From positions 725,254 to 789,253 of the forward strand of contig NZ_SLWO01000002.1 in the NCBI RefSeq assembly GCF_004340665.1: DNA of 64,000 bases. Direction: 5' to 3'. Source of the stretch: Pedobacter psychrotolerans (GTDB lineage Bacteria > Bacteroidota > Bacteroidia > Sphingobacteriales > Sphingobacteriaceae). Shown here piece after piece: positions 54,808-63,271 of this stretch. The notes below the pieces were generated by a model. It saw only the letters and a list, made by a program, of their open reading frames with translations. It was not told the origin of the DNA and ran no database searches. Within the stretch, counting starts at the first letter, position 1. Each line of letters opens with the position of its first letter. A program made the translations under genes and the position numbers.

Positions 54808-55858
54808 AGATTTAAAAGATCAAAATTTGCTTTTATTTGAATGTTTAAGCGGCAGCAAAGCTTACGGATTGGATACGCCGCAGTCAGACACTGATATTAA
54901 AGGAATATATTGTATGCCAAAAGACATGTTTTTTGGATTGAGATATATCCCACAGATCAGAAATGAAAGCAACGACGAAGTATATTATGAAATCGGCCGC
55001 TTTGTTGAGTTATTGATCAAGAACAACCCGAACATCTTAGAAATTTTAGCTACTCCAGAAGAATGCATTTTATATAAGCATCCCATAATGAATAGGCTAA
55101 ATATCGATATGATTTTGTCGAAACTATGCAAAGATACCTTTGGTGGATATGCCTTGACACAGATCAGAAAAGCAAAAGGATTGAACAAGAAAATTTTAAA
55201 TCCGATGCCAAAAACGAGAAAAACGGTCTTGGATTTTTGTTTCATTACAGAGAATTATTCATCGGTTAAAGCAAATACATGGCTTAAAAAACACAATATT
55301 TTTAAGGTGGATTGCGGCTTATCTAAAATTCCAAATGCTAAAAACCTTTATGCACTATTTTATGATGCAGAAAAGAAATTTGGTTACAAAGGGATTGCAA
55401 ATAAGGAAAACGCTAATGATGTCTCAATATCCTCTATACCTAACGGAGAAAAAGAAATTGGGTATTTATTTTTCAATCAGGATAGTTATTCCTCCTATTG
55501 CAAGGAACATAACGAATATTGGGAATGGGTAGAAAAACGGAATGAAGAACGCTATAAGTTAAATAAGACACATGGCAAAGATTACGACGCGAAAAACATG
55601 ATGCATACCATAAGGCTTTTGCAAGTGGCACTTGAAATTGTGCGTGATGGAAAACTTACCGTGAAACGGCAAAACAGAGATGAACTTCTTTCGATAAAAA
55701 GAGGCGACTTTGATTATGATGAAGTATTAAAAATGGCAGAAAAACTGATGCTACAAATTGAGCAAGAAACGCTTACAAGTAAACTTCAGGATAAACCAGA
55801 TGAGCGACAAATTGAATGTTTACTTGTAGAAATGCGAGCAACACTTTATGCCAATTAA
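54797..55858 (+). CDS. COG3541-type nucleotidyltransferase 2
   Basis: 353 residues, related to the gene before it. The motif is LSGSKAYGLDTPQSDTDIKG (about 17-36), with Asp31 and Asp33 as metal ligands. It is longer, with an extra helical C-terminal region (about 250-353) containing HTIRLLQVALEIVRDGKL. The start overlaps the previous gene by 11 bases and the end is 13 bases before the best RtcB start, so the three are translated together. Two paralogues in tandem suggest different nucleotides or substrates (inference). Confidence 0.88.
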   Translation: MTIKDLKDQNLLLFECLSGSKAYGLDTPQSDTDIKGIYCMPKDMFFGLRYIPQIRNESNDEVYYEIGRFVELLIKNNPNILEILATPEECILYKHPIMNRLNIDMILSKLCKDTFGGYALTQIRKAKGLNKKILNPMPKTRKTVLDFCFITENYSSVKANTWLKKHNIFKVDCGLSKIPNAKNLYALFYDAEKKFGYKGIANKENANDVSISSIPNGEKEIGYLFFNQDSYSSYCKEHNEYWEWVEKRNEERYKLNKTHGKDYDAKNMMHTIRLLQVALEIVRDGKLTVKRQNRDELLSIKRGDFDYDEVLKMAEKLMLQIEQETLTSKLQDKPDERQIECLLVEMRATLYAN

Positions 55859-55871
55859 AAAAAACAAAACA

Positions 55872-57296
55872 ATGAAAACCAACATCACAGGAAAAGACCT
55901 TATCAAAATAGGTTATACCGAAGGAAAAATAGTAGGCCTAACTTTAGGTATCCTGAAAGGAAATTTCACAGATACCGAAGAAAAAGAATTATTGGCCTTA
56001 TTTAAAAAAGTTAAAGACTATCCAGAAAGTTTTTTGGATGACGAAGTATTAAGTGTATTGGCAACGGCTTTGATTGAGGAAGCCAATCCAAAATCAGACG
56101 GAACTATTGAACTAATCCATGACGCTAAAGATTATTCGATTTTCGGCGCAGATTATATAGAAGAAGGTGCCAGAAACCAAATGGATATTGCCATGAAATT
56201 ACCGGTTTCTGTTGCTGGCGCATTAATGCCTGATGCACACCAAGGTTATGGTTTGCCGATTGGTGGTGTTTTGGCAACGAGAAATGCGATTATTCCCTAC
56301 GGCGTGGGCGTAGATATCGGCTGCCGAATGGCTTTAAGTATTTTCGATATTCCAGAGAAACATTATTTCGGGAAAGATGCGATGTACAAAAGAGAGTTAA
56401 TTGCCTTTACCAAATTCGGCGCAGGTCAAAACTTTAAAGGCAACGAAAAAGCCGACCACGATGTTTTGGAAAATGAAGCTTTCAACTCAACGCCTTTTCT
56501 TAAAAATTTACATGGAAAGGCCTGGGCACAATTGGGTACCTCGGGCGGTGGAAATCACTTTGTGGAATGGGGTATTATTGATTTTGCCGAACGCAATGAA
56601 ATTTTAAATATCGATAGAGGCCGTTACGTGGCTTTGTTAACACACTCTGGTTCTCGTGGCCTTGGAGCAACCATTGCAGGTCATTACACCAAACTGGCGA
56701 AAGAAATCTGTAAACTTCCTAAAGAGGCTGCAAACCTAGCTTATTTAGATTTAAACTCGGCTGAAGGGCAAGAGTATTGGATTGCCATGAACTTAGCTGG
56801 CGATTATGCTTCAGCCTGTCATGAGGTGATTCATAAAAGGTTAACCAAAGCCATAGGTGCTAAAGTTTTAGCTAAAGTAGAAAACCACCATAATTTTGCC
56901 TGGAAAGAAATGCTTGATGGTGAAGAAGTAATTGTTCACCGAAAAGGTGCAACACCAGCTGGTAAAGGTGTGATGGGGATTATCCCTGGGAGCATGACTG
57001 CACCAGGATTTCTGGTGAGAGGAAAAGGTGAAGTAAGTGCAATCAATTCAGCTTCGCATGGTGCGGGCAGACAAATGAGCAGAACTAAAGCCATTCAATC
57101 GATTACTAAATCGGATATGAAAGCCATTTTGAAAGATCACAATGTTACCTTAATTGGTGCAGGTTTAGATGAGGCACCGATGGCTTATAAGGACATTAAC
57201 AAAGTGATGGCTGCACAAACTGAACTGGTTGATGTTGTTGCCAAATTTGAGCCTAAAATGGTGAGAATGGCTGATGATGGAAGCAGGGAGGATTAG
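55872..57296 (+). CDS. rtcB: RNA-splicing ligase RtcB
   Basis: 474 residues from ATG 55872 (MKTNITGKDLIKIGYTEGKI); an ATG at 55848 overlaps the previous gene by 11 bases and is possible. RtcB motifs: MPDAHQGYGLPIGGV, manganese ligand Cys151 in GVDIGCRMALS, GTSGGGNHFVEWG, HSGSRGLGATI and the guanylylated His396 in NSASHGAGRQMS. RtcB joins RNA 2',3'-cyclic phosphate or 3'-phosphate ends to 5'-OH ends with GTP, repairing cleaved tRNA. No archease gene is adjacent. It is the last gene of the slipin-nucleotidyltransferase operon and ends well before a terminator at 57462. Confidence 0.97.
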   Translation: MKTNITGKDLIKIGYTEGKIVGLTLGILKGNFTDTEEKELLALFKKVKDYPESFLDDEVLSVLATALIEEANPKSDGTIELIHDAKDYSIFGADYIEEGARNQMDIAMKLPVSVAGALMPDAHQGYGLPIGGVLATRNAIIPYGVGVDIGCRMALSIFDIPEKHYFGKDAMYKRELIAFTKFGAGQNFKGNEKADHDVLENEAFNSTPFLKNLHGKAWAQLGTSGGGNHFVEWGIIDFAERNEILNIDRGRYVALLTHSGSRGLGATIAGHYTKLAKEICKLPKEAANLAYLDLNSAEGQEYWIAMNLAGDYASACHEVIHKRLTKAIGAKVLAKVENHHNFAWKEMLDGEEVIVHRKGATPAGKGVMGIIPGSMTAPGFLVRGKGEVSAINSASHGAGRQMSRTKAIQSITKSDMKAILKDHNVTLIGAGLDEAPMAYKDINKVMAAQTELVDVVAKFEPKMVRMADDGSRED

Positions 57297-57351
57297 TTTG
57301 GAGTTTTTAGCTGGGAGTCTGGAGTCCAAAGTCCTTAGTCTAAAGTCAAAT

Positions 57352-57417
57352 CGTCACCCTGAATTCATTTCAGGGTCTATCTTGCAAGAAAGATGCTGAA
57401 ATAAATTCAGCATGACG
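57352..57417 (+). repeat. REP-like palindromic element, family A (copy after rtcB)
   Basis: CGTCA/TGACG outer stem with CCCTGAA..TTCAGGG and TGCTGAA..TTCAGCA inner hairpins, closely matching the copy at 34309. It lies in the 3' region of the rtc operon. Confidence 0.88.
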
Positions 57418-57461
57418 ATCGAGTTAGAAACGAATCAACTTGCTTCTTTGCATTACTCAAA

Positions 57462-57493
57462 AAAACCTCTTCAAAATTAACTGAAGAGGTTTT
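57462..57493. terminator. Bidirectional terminator between rtcB and aminotransferase
   Basis: 12-bp stem (57462-57473 with 57482-57493), 8-base loop, A run before and T run inside the 3' arm. Confidence 0.8.
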
Positions 57494-57512
57494 CTTATGT
57501 GGTTATATAATC

Positions 57513-58766
57513 TTATTTCAACTTACTCAATGCCGTCTTAATTCTTGGTAACATATCTTTAATATCCTGTAAGGTACAAGCACCTACCGATGCCCTGAAC
57601 CAAGGCATGCTATCTGCATTTCCGAAGGCAGAGAATGGTACTAATGCTGCGCCAGCTTCTTTGATTAAGTAGAAATTAACGTCTGCACTATCTTTTAAAA
57701 GCTGACCATCTTCGGTAGTTTTTCCGATGTAATCGATTTTAATGGTTAAGTAAATGGCACCCATTGGCTCAACAGCTTCCACATTAAAACCTTGATTCTT
57801 TAATTCGTTAAACCCGTTGTAAAGCGCATTTAAACTATCCTGAATCTGCGCTTTAAAACTAGTTAAGAAAGTGTCGACCTGAACTTTATTATTAAAGTAG
57901 TTTGACATTGCAACCTGTTCAGCTTTAGGTGCCCAGGCACCCATATGACCAACCAAAGCTTTCATCCTATTGATAATATCTTCCGGACCAAAACCCCATC
58001 CTACACGTACACCGGTTGCCGCTAAACACTTAGAACTTCCATCCACAAATACCGTAAACTCACGCATAGCCGGACGCAATGAAACTGGATTTACATGTTC
58101 TTTTCCAAAAGTTAAAAGCGAATAAATCTGATCGTACATTAAATACAATGGCTTTTCGTCAGCTCCACGACTTGCATTTTCTTCTAAAACAACATCACAG
58201 ATTTCAGCCAAAGAATCACCATCGAACATGGTTCCTGTTGGATTTAATGGCGAACATAAAGCTAACATAGTTGCACCTTTTAAGTGCGGTTTTAATTGTG
58301 CTGCAGTTGGCATGAAGTTGTGCGCTGCATCGGTTTCTACAGCAACTGCTTTTGCAGAAGTTAAGTGGCAATAGTGATTGTTATTCCAGGATGGTGCTGG
58401 AAAAACAACCGTATCTCCCGGATCAATTAAGGCTAAATAAGTAGCATAAATTAACGGACGAGAGCCGCCAGAAACTAAAATACTATTGGTATTGTATTCC
58501 AGTCCGAACCTATCTTTTAATAGTTCAGAAACAGTTTCTCTTAATGATAAAACCCCGTCTGCAGGTGGATAATTGGTTTGATTAGCATTATACGCATCTA
58601 CGATCCCAGCTTTCAATTCGGTTGGAATCGGGTAGATATTAGCGTCAAAATCGCCGATGGTTAGGTTAGCAATTGAAGCGCCTTTGCGTTTCATTTCGTT
58701 AACTTCATTCCCAATTTTTATAATTTCTGAGCCAATTAATGCACTGGCTAATACTGAAACTTTCAT
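57513..58766 (-). CDS. Class I/II PLP-dependent aminotransferase
   Basis: 417 residues of fold type I. The PLP lysine is in DGSSKCLAATGVRVGWGFG, with LCSPLNPTGTMF and YLMYDQIYSLLTFG as substrate and cofactor motifs. It is of the aspartate/aromatic aminotransferase family, not the class III fold of usual ArgD. It starts one base from the argH stop, so it is translated with the arginine cluster. The role may be an acetylornithine or aspartate transamination step (inference). Confidence 0.9.
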   Translation of the reverse strand: MKVSVLASALIGSEIIKIGNEVNEMKRKGASIANLTIGDFDANIYPIPTELKAGIVDAYNANQTNYPPADGVLSLRETVSELLKDRFGLEYNTNSILVSGGSRPLIYATYLALIDPGDTVVFPAPSWNNNHYCHLTSAKAVAVETDAAHNFMPTAAQLKPHLKGATMLALCSPLNPTGTMFDGDSLAEICDVVLEENASRGADEKPLYLMYDQIYSLLTFGKEHVNPVSLRPAMREFTVFVDGSSKCLAATGVRVGWGFGPEDIINRMKALVGHMGAWAPKAEQVAMSNYFNNKVQVDTFLTSFKAQIQDSLNALYNGFNELKNQGFNVEAVEPMGAIYLTIKIDYIGKTTEDGQLLKDSADVNFYLIKEAGAALVPFSAFGNADSMPWFRASVGACTLQDIKDMLPRIKTALSKLK

Positions 58767-58767
58767 A

Positions 58768-60099
58768 TTATGCTATTAAATCTTCTATTGCTTTATTCAC
58801 TTTTTCAAAACCGAACTGAGCCAAAACCTCCTGCATTCCTGCAGAAATTTGCTCATTACAAAGGTTGCCAATGCTTCCTTCGTGTGTATGATGTATTTGG
58901 CTCGATGGTGCAAAAGTACCATTTTCAATCTGTTCGCCAACAATTTTGTATGCTTCTCTGAATGGAACATCTTGTAGCGCCAACTCATTAACCACCTCTA
59001 CACTAAACAGGTAATCGTATTTTTTATCTTTTAAGATATCATCCTTGATGGTGATGTTCTGAAACATAAACGTAGCGATCTCCAAACACTCATTCAAGGA
59101 AGTAATTGCGGGAAAAAGGTTTTCTTTTAACAATTGCAGATCCCGGTGATAGCCCGATGGAAGATTCGTAATCATCATAGCAATTTCATTAGGCAAAGCC
59201 TGAATTTTATTACAACGTGAACGGATCAGTTCAAAAACATCAGGATTTTTCTTGTGTGGCATGATGCTGGAACCTGTAGTCAGTTCTGCCGGGAAGCTAA
59301 TAAAACTGAAATTCTGGTTGATGAACAAACATACATCCATCGCCATTTTAGCTAAAGTTGCAGCAATGGAACTCATCGCTTGCGCTAAAATTCTTTCAGT
59401 TTTTCCTCGGCCCATCTGTGCATAAACCACATTGTAGTTTAAGCTCTCAAAGCCCAATAATTCAGTTGTTAAAGTTCTGTTTAAAGGAAAAGAAGAACCA
59501 TAACCAGCAGCAGAACCTAGAGGATTTTTATTGGTAATTTTCCAGGCGGCGAGCATTAATTCCAGATCATCGGCAAGACTTTCGGCGTAGGCACCAAACC
59601 ATAGTCCGAATGATGATGGCATAGCAATCTGTAAATGCGTATAGCCAGGCATTAATTTATCTTTGTGTGTATTACTTAGTTCAATCAATTGGTTAAATAA
59701 GGTTGAAGTTTGATTGACCATATCTTCAATGCAGGCACGGAAAAATAGTTTTAAATCAACCAAAACCTGATCATTACGTGAACGTCCGCTGTGGATTTTT
59801 TTTCCTGCTTCGCCAATACGCTGCGTCAGCAACCATTCAACCTGCGAATGAACATCTTCAACAGTATCTTCAATAGTAAAATTTCCAGCCTCAATTTCCG
59901 CATAAATATTTTTCAATTCCTGCTGAACGGTTTTCAATTCATCAGCGGTAAGCAGGTTAATGGTTTCCAACATTTGCGTATGGGCTAAAGAGCCCAATAC
60001 ATCAAATTTTGCCATTTGTAAATCCAACTCGCGATCTTTACCCACTGTGAAGGTTTCTACAAATTTGTTTACGTCTATATTTTTTTGCCAAATTTTCAT
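58768..60099 (-). CDS. argH: Argininosuccinate lyase
   Basis: 443 residues from ATG 60099 (MKIWQKNIDVNKFVETFTVG); a TTG at 60105 is weaker. The fumarase/lyase signature is GSSIMPHKKNPDVFELIR (about 274-291), with DVHSQVEWLLTQRIG and HSGRSRNDQVLVDLKL upstream. It splits argininosuccinate to arginine and fumarate, the last arginine step. It is tightly linked to the aminotransferase downstream and separated from argE by a 24-bp palindromic repeat. Confidence 0.97.
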   Translation of the reverse strand: MKIWQKNIDVNKFVETFTVGKDRELDLQMAKFDVLGSLAHTQMLETINLLTADELKTVQQELKNIYAEIEAGNFTIEDTVEDVHSQVEWLLTQRIGEAGKKIHSGRSRNDQVLVDLKLFFRACIEDMVNQTSTLFNQLIELSNTHKDKLMPGYTHLQIAMPSSFGLWFGAYAESLADDLELMLAAWKITNKNPLGSAAGYGSSFPLNRTLTTELLGFESLNYNVVYAQMGRGKTERILAQAMSSIAATLAKMAMDVCLFINQNFSFISFPAELTTGSSIMPHKKNPDVFELIRSRCNKIQALPNEIAMMITNLPSGYHRDLQLLKENLFPAITSLNECLEIATFMFQNITIKDDILKDKKYDYLFSVEVVNELALQDVPFREAYKIVGEQIENGTFAPSSQIHHTHEGSIGNLCNEQISAGMQEVLAQFGFEKVNKAIEDLIA

Positions 60100-60109
60100 A
60101 ATCAAACTT

Positions 60110-60209
60110 CGTCATTGCGAGGCACGAAGCAATCCTCTTTGTATATTAAAATAATAATTTACTTTACGAATTCCTTAGCATTAAAATTGCTTCGTGCCTC
60201 GCAATGACG
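60110..60209 (+). repeat. Long palindromic element, family B
   Basis: Perfect 24-bp inverted repeat (60110-60133 with 60186-60209) around a 52-base AT-rich centre. The arms contain GCGAGGCACGAAGC. It lies between argE and argH on the transcribed strand. Confidence 0.9.
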
Positions 60210-60221
60210 ATTTTTTGTAAA

Positions 60222-61289
60222 TTAACCTACAATTACCGGTTTCAACATATTTACATATCCTTCCACGCCTTCTGCCACTTCCCTAACATATAAAAATTCA
60301 TCAGCCATATGCGAGCGTCCAGAAAAACCTGGGCCACATTTCACTGAAGGAATATCCAATAATGCCTGATCTGATGTGGTTGGCGAACCGTAAGTTGTTT
60401 TTCCAAGTGAGATACCTGCCTGAACTACCGGATGATTTTTATCAATGGATGATGGTTTTAACCGGATGGATCGTGGCGTAACATCACAATCAACATTTGC
60501 TCGGATAATCTCCAGAACTTCTTCATTGGTGTAGGCATCAGTTACCCGAACATCAACAGTAAATGTACAATTTGCCGGAACAACATTGTGCTGTGAACCT
60601 GCGTTGATAATGGTAACCGTCATTTTCAACGGACCGAAAACTTCAGAAACCTTTGGGAACTGGTAGTTTCTAAACCATTCAATATCTTTTAAAGCTTTGT
60701 AAATGGCATTCTCTCCTTCTTCACGGGCGGCATGACCAGCCTTACCATGAGACACACAATCCAACACCAATAATCCACGTTCAGCGATGGCTAAATTCAT
60801 TTCTGTTGGTTCACCTACGATTCCAAATTCCAGTTTGCCTAAATCAGGCAGAACCAATTCTAACCCATTGTTACCAGAGATCTCTTCTTCCGCCGTTGCA
60901 GCCAAACAGATGTTATATTTTAAATTTTCTTGTTCGTAATAATATAAAAATGCACCAATTAGCGAAACCAGGCAACCACCGGCATCATTGCTGCCCAGGC
61001 CGAATAATTTATCGCCTTCAATGGCTGCATCATATGGATCACGTGTATAACCAGAATTCGGTTTCACTGTATCATGATGGGAATTTAATAAAAGTGTTGG
61101 TTTATTTGCATCAAAATGTTTGTTATAAGTCCAAACATTATTCATTTTACGCTGCGTTTTAACGCCCCGCTCTTCTAAAAACTGAGCGATTAAATTAGCT
61201 GTTCTATCTTCTTCTTTACTGAATGACTGGATACGAATGAGTTGACGCAATAAATCCAGACTTTCTTTTTGTATTTTTTCTAACAACAT
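60222..61289 (-). CDS. argE: M20-family deacylase (ArgE-like)
   Basis: 355 residues of the M20 zinc hydrolases. Metal ligands are in LLLNSHHDTVKPNSGYTRDP (His, Asp), GLGSNDAGGCLVSL (Asp) and AATAEEEISGNNGLE (Glu pair), with a late GFSGRSHMADEFLYV (His). In this cluster it most likely removes the acetyl (or succinyl) group from N-acyl-ornithine. Note that Bacteroidota often use succinylated intermediates; the substrate is not settled from sequence. Flanked by proC and argH. Confidence 0.9.
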   Translation of the reverse strand: MLLEKIQKESLDLLRQLIRIQSFSKEEDRTANLIAQFLEERGVKTQRKMNNVWTYNKHFDANKPTLLLNSHHDTVKPNSGYTRDPYDAAIEGDKLFGLGSNDAGGCLVSLIGAFLYYYEQENLKYNICLAATAEEEISGNNGLELVLPDLGKLEFGIVGEPTEMNLAIAERGLLVLDCVSHGKAGHAAREEGENAIYKALKDIEWFRNYQFPKVSEVFGPLKMTVTIINAGSQHNVVPANCTFTVDVRVTDAYTNEEVLEIIRANVDCDVTPRSIRLKPSSIDKNHPVVQAGISLGKTTYGSPTTSDQALLDIPSVKCGPGFSGRSHMADEFLYVREVAEGVEGYVNMLKPVIVG

Positions 61290-61376
61290 AGTATCAAGTG
61301 GTGGGTATCAAGTAGCAAAACAATTTTATCTTAACATGATACTTTTTATTTGCTTTAAGCTTTAGTCTTTTTACTT

Positions 61377-62189
61377 TTAGCCTTCTTTTGTATATAAATT
61401 CCCAGCTTTTAAGGCTGAAAGTTTAATGCCTTTTATTAATGATGAACTAAAACCATTGTGTTCCATTTCGTTTAAACCAGCAATGGTACAACCTTTCGGC
61501 GAAGTTACTTTATCTATTTCTGATTCCGGGTGTGTACCATGCAATAAAAGTAAATCTGCTGCTCCTTTTGCCGTTTGAACAGCCATTTTTAGTGCTTCAT
61601 CTGCATGGAAACCAATTTCCACACCGCCCTGTGATGCTGCACGGATTGCCCTTAGAAAGAATGCAATGCCGCATGCACAAAGTGCTGTAGCGGAAGTCAT
61701 TAAATCTTCGTTTATTTTCACAACAGAACCAACCGTCTCAAACATTTTAGTCACATCCTCAATATTTTCAGCAGATGCATTATCGCTTGCCATGCATGTC
61801 ATAGATTGCCCAATGGCAATTGCTGTGTTCGGCATTACCCGAATCACCTCTACATCTTCACCTAATTTCTCACGAACCGCAGCGCAGCTCACACCAGAAA
61901 TTACTGAAATAACCAGGTGTTTAGCCGAATCTATCGATGCATTGATTTCATCTAAAACTGTATTTAACTGTTGTGGCAAAACGGCAAGGATTACAACATC
62001 AGCATTGGAAACAGCTTCTTTATTATTGCTGCTCACTACAAATCCAGCATCAGCGAAAGATTTTAAATGATCAATATTCCTACGGGTAAGTGTGATGTCA
62101 CCTGCTTTGGCAAAGTTGGCTTTTACTAAACCTCTTGCTAAAGATAACCCGATATTTCCACTTCCAATAATGGCTATTTTTTTTGTCAT
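61377..62189 (-). CDS. proC: Pyrroline-5-carboxylate reductase
   Basis: 270 residues. The Rossmann start is KKIAIIGSGNIGLSLARGLV, VIRVMPNTAIAIGQSMTCM is a family signature, and the C-terminal part reads DKVTSPKGCTIAGLNEMEHNGF (close to the ProC PROSITE text). It reduces pyrroline-5-carboxylate to proline. Its location between argB and argE links proline and arginine synthesis from glutamate and ornithine. Confidence 0.95.
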   Translation of the reverse strand: MTKKIAIIGSGNIGLSLARGLVKANFAKAGDITLTRRNIDHLKSFADAGFVVSSNNKEAVSNADVVILAVLPQQLNTVLDEINASIDSAKHLVISVISGVSCAAVREKLGEDVEVIRVMPNTAIAIGQSMTCMASDNASAENIEDVTKMFETVGSVVKINEDLMTSATALCACGIAFFLRAIRAASQGGVEIGFHADEALKMAVQTAKGAADLLLLHGTHPESEIDKVTSPKGCTIAGLNEMEHNGFSSSLIKGIKLSALKAGNLYTKEG

Positions 62190-62440
62190 GATTACACAGA
62201 TTTAGTTGATTACAACGATTTATGTTTTAATGGAAAGCAAGTTCAGAAACTCCTTAATTACTGTAGTCCGCTTTTTATTGCAATCTTTTTAACCTCTGTC
62301 ATGCTGAGGCACGAAGCATCTGTCTCATCGGCTGCAGATGCTTCGTGCCTCAGCATGACAGTTTATTTAGGGTTACTACTAACAAATATTTCATCCTTTC
62401 AGATTTAATCGATAATTGATTAAGCCTCTCGTTCTTAAAC
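62190..62440. other. Intergenic gap between proC and argB
   Basis: 251 bases holding the 62296 palindrome and AT-rich filler. No ORF, promoter or RNA is otherwise seen. Confidence 0.5.
62296..62361 (+). repeat. Long palindromic element, family B (27-bp arms)
   Basis: Perfect 27-bp inverted repeat (62296-62322 with 62335-62361), 12-base loop. The arms share GAGGCACGAAGC with the element at 60110. It could end transcription between argB and proC. Confidence 0.92.
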
Positions 62441-63271
62441 CTACTTTAGCATCTTAGTCCCGAAGGCTCCACTACCCAATTCCATAAGTTCATCGGCTTT
62501 GCCAATATAAACGGCAGAAACACCTTTTTTAATGGCCTCAAAAGCATTATGCAATTTAGGAATCATTCCACCTTGTACCGTTCCATCTTCTTTTAAGCCT
62601 TCAAACTCATTTGCTTTTATTTCCCGTACTACAGAATCATCATCATTCACGTCTTTTAGCACACCTTTTTTCTCGAAGCAATATACCAAACGCGTTTCAT
62701 ATAAAGCTGACATTGCTACTGCAACCGATGATGCAATGGTATCGGCGTTGGTATTTAACAGTTGGGTTTCTCCATCATGCGTAATCGCACATAAAACAGG
62801 AACCAATCCGGCTTGTAATAAACGATCTAATGTTTCTGCAGAAACAGAATTTTCATCTAAATCTCCAACAAAGCCATAGTCGATCTCAGTCCCCTCTAAA
62901 TCTCCCCCAGATGGGGAGAATTTAATAATTGGGCGTTTTTTTGCCTTAATGATATTTCCATCTGCGCCAGTTAAACCAATGGCATTGCTGCCTTTGGCTT
63001 GCAATTGGGCAACCATATTTTTATTAATTAACCCGGCATAAACCATGGTAACGATCCGCAAAGTTTCAATATCGGTAATCCGGCGACCATCAACCATCTT
63101 CGCTTCTACACCTAAGCTTTCGCCAAGTTCTGTTGCGATTTTCCCTCCACCATGAACTAATATTTTATCTCCAGGCAAAGCTGTAAAATCCAGCAAAAAC
63201 TGGTGTAAGTTTGCTGAGTTATCAATTACATTTCCGCCGATTTTGATGATGGTAAGTTGCTTATTGTTCAT
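62441..63271 (-). CDS. argB: Acetylglutamate kinase with in-frame palindromic insertion
   Basis: 276 residues; usual length is about 260. Amino-acid-kinase motifs: IIKIGGNVIDN, ILVHGGGKIATEL, NAIGLTGADGNIIKA and NTNADTIASSVAVAM. It phosphorylates N-acetylglutamate (or N-succinylglutamate) in arginine synthesis. Between KAKKRP and DYGFVGDL the sequence carries about a dozen extra residues (FSPSGGDLEGTE), encoded by a hairpin-forming palindrome. The insertion keeps the frame, so the enzyme is probably still active. The start overlaps the YhcG-like gene by 11 bases. Confidence 0.94.
   Translation of the reverse strand: MNNKQLTIIKIGGNVIDNSANLHQFLLDFTALPGDKILVHGGGKIATELGESLGVEAKMVDGRRITDIETLRIVTMVYAGLINKNMVAQLQAKGSNAIGLTGADGNIIKAKKRPIIKFSPSGGDLEGTEIDYGFVGDLDENSVSAETLDRLLQAGLVPVLCAITHDGETQLLNTNADTIASSVAVAMSALYETRLVYCFEKKGVLKDVNDDDSVVREIKANEFEGLKEDGTVQGGMIPKLHNAFEAIKKGVSAVYIGKADELMELGSGAFGTKMLK
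62901..62919 (+). repeat. Palindrome inserted in argB coding sequence
   Basis: TCTCCCC-CAGAT-GGGGAGA, GC-rich against an AT-rich gene. It encodes residues about 118-124 of ArgB and lies in the extra segment. It recalls the CTCCCC..GGGGAG intergenic repeats of related genomes. Confidence 0.65.

Noticed and set aside
60110..62361. CRISPR array in the arginine cluster
   Set aside because: Repeats are single palindromes hundreds of bases apart without regular spacers or cas genes.
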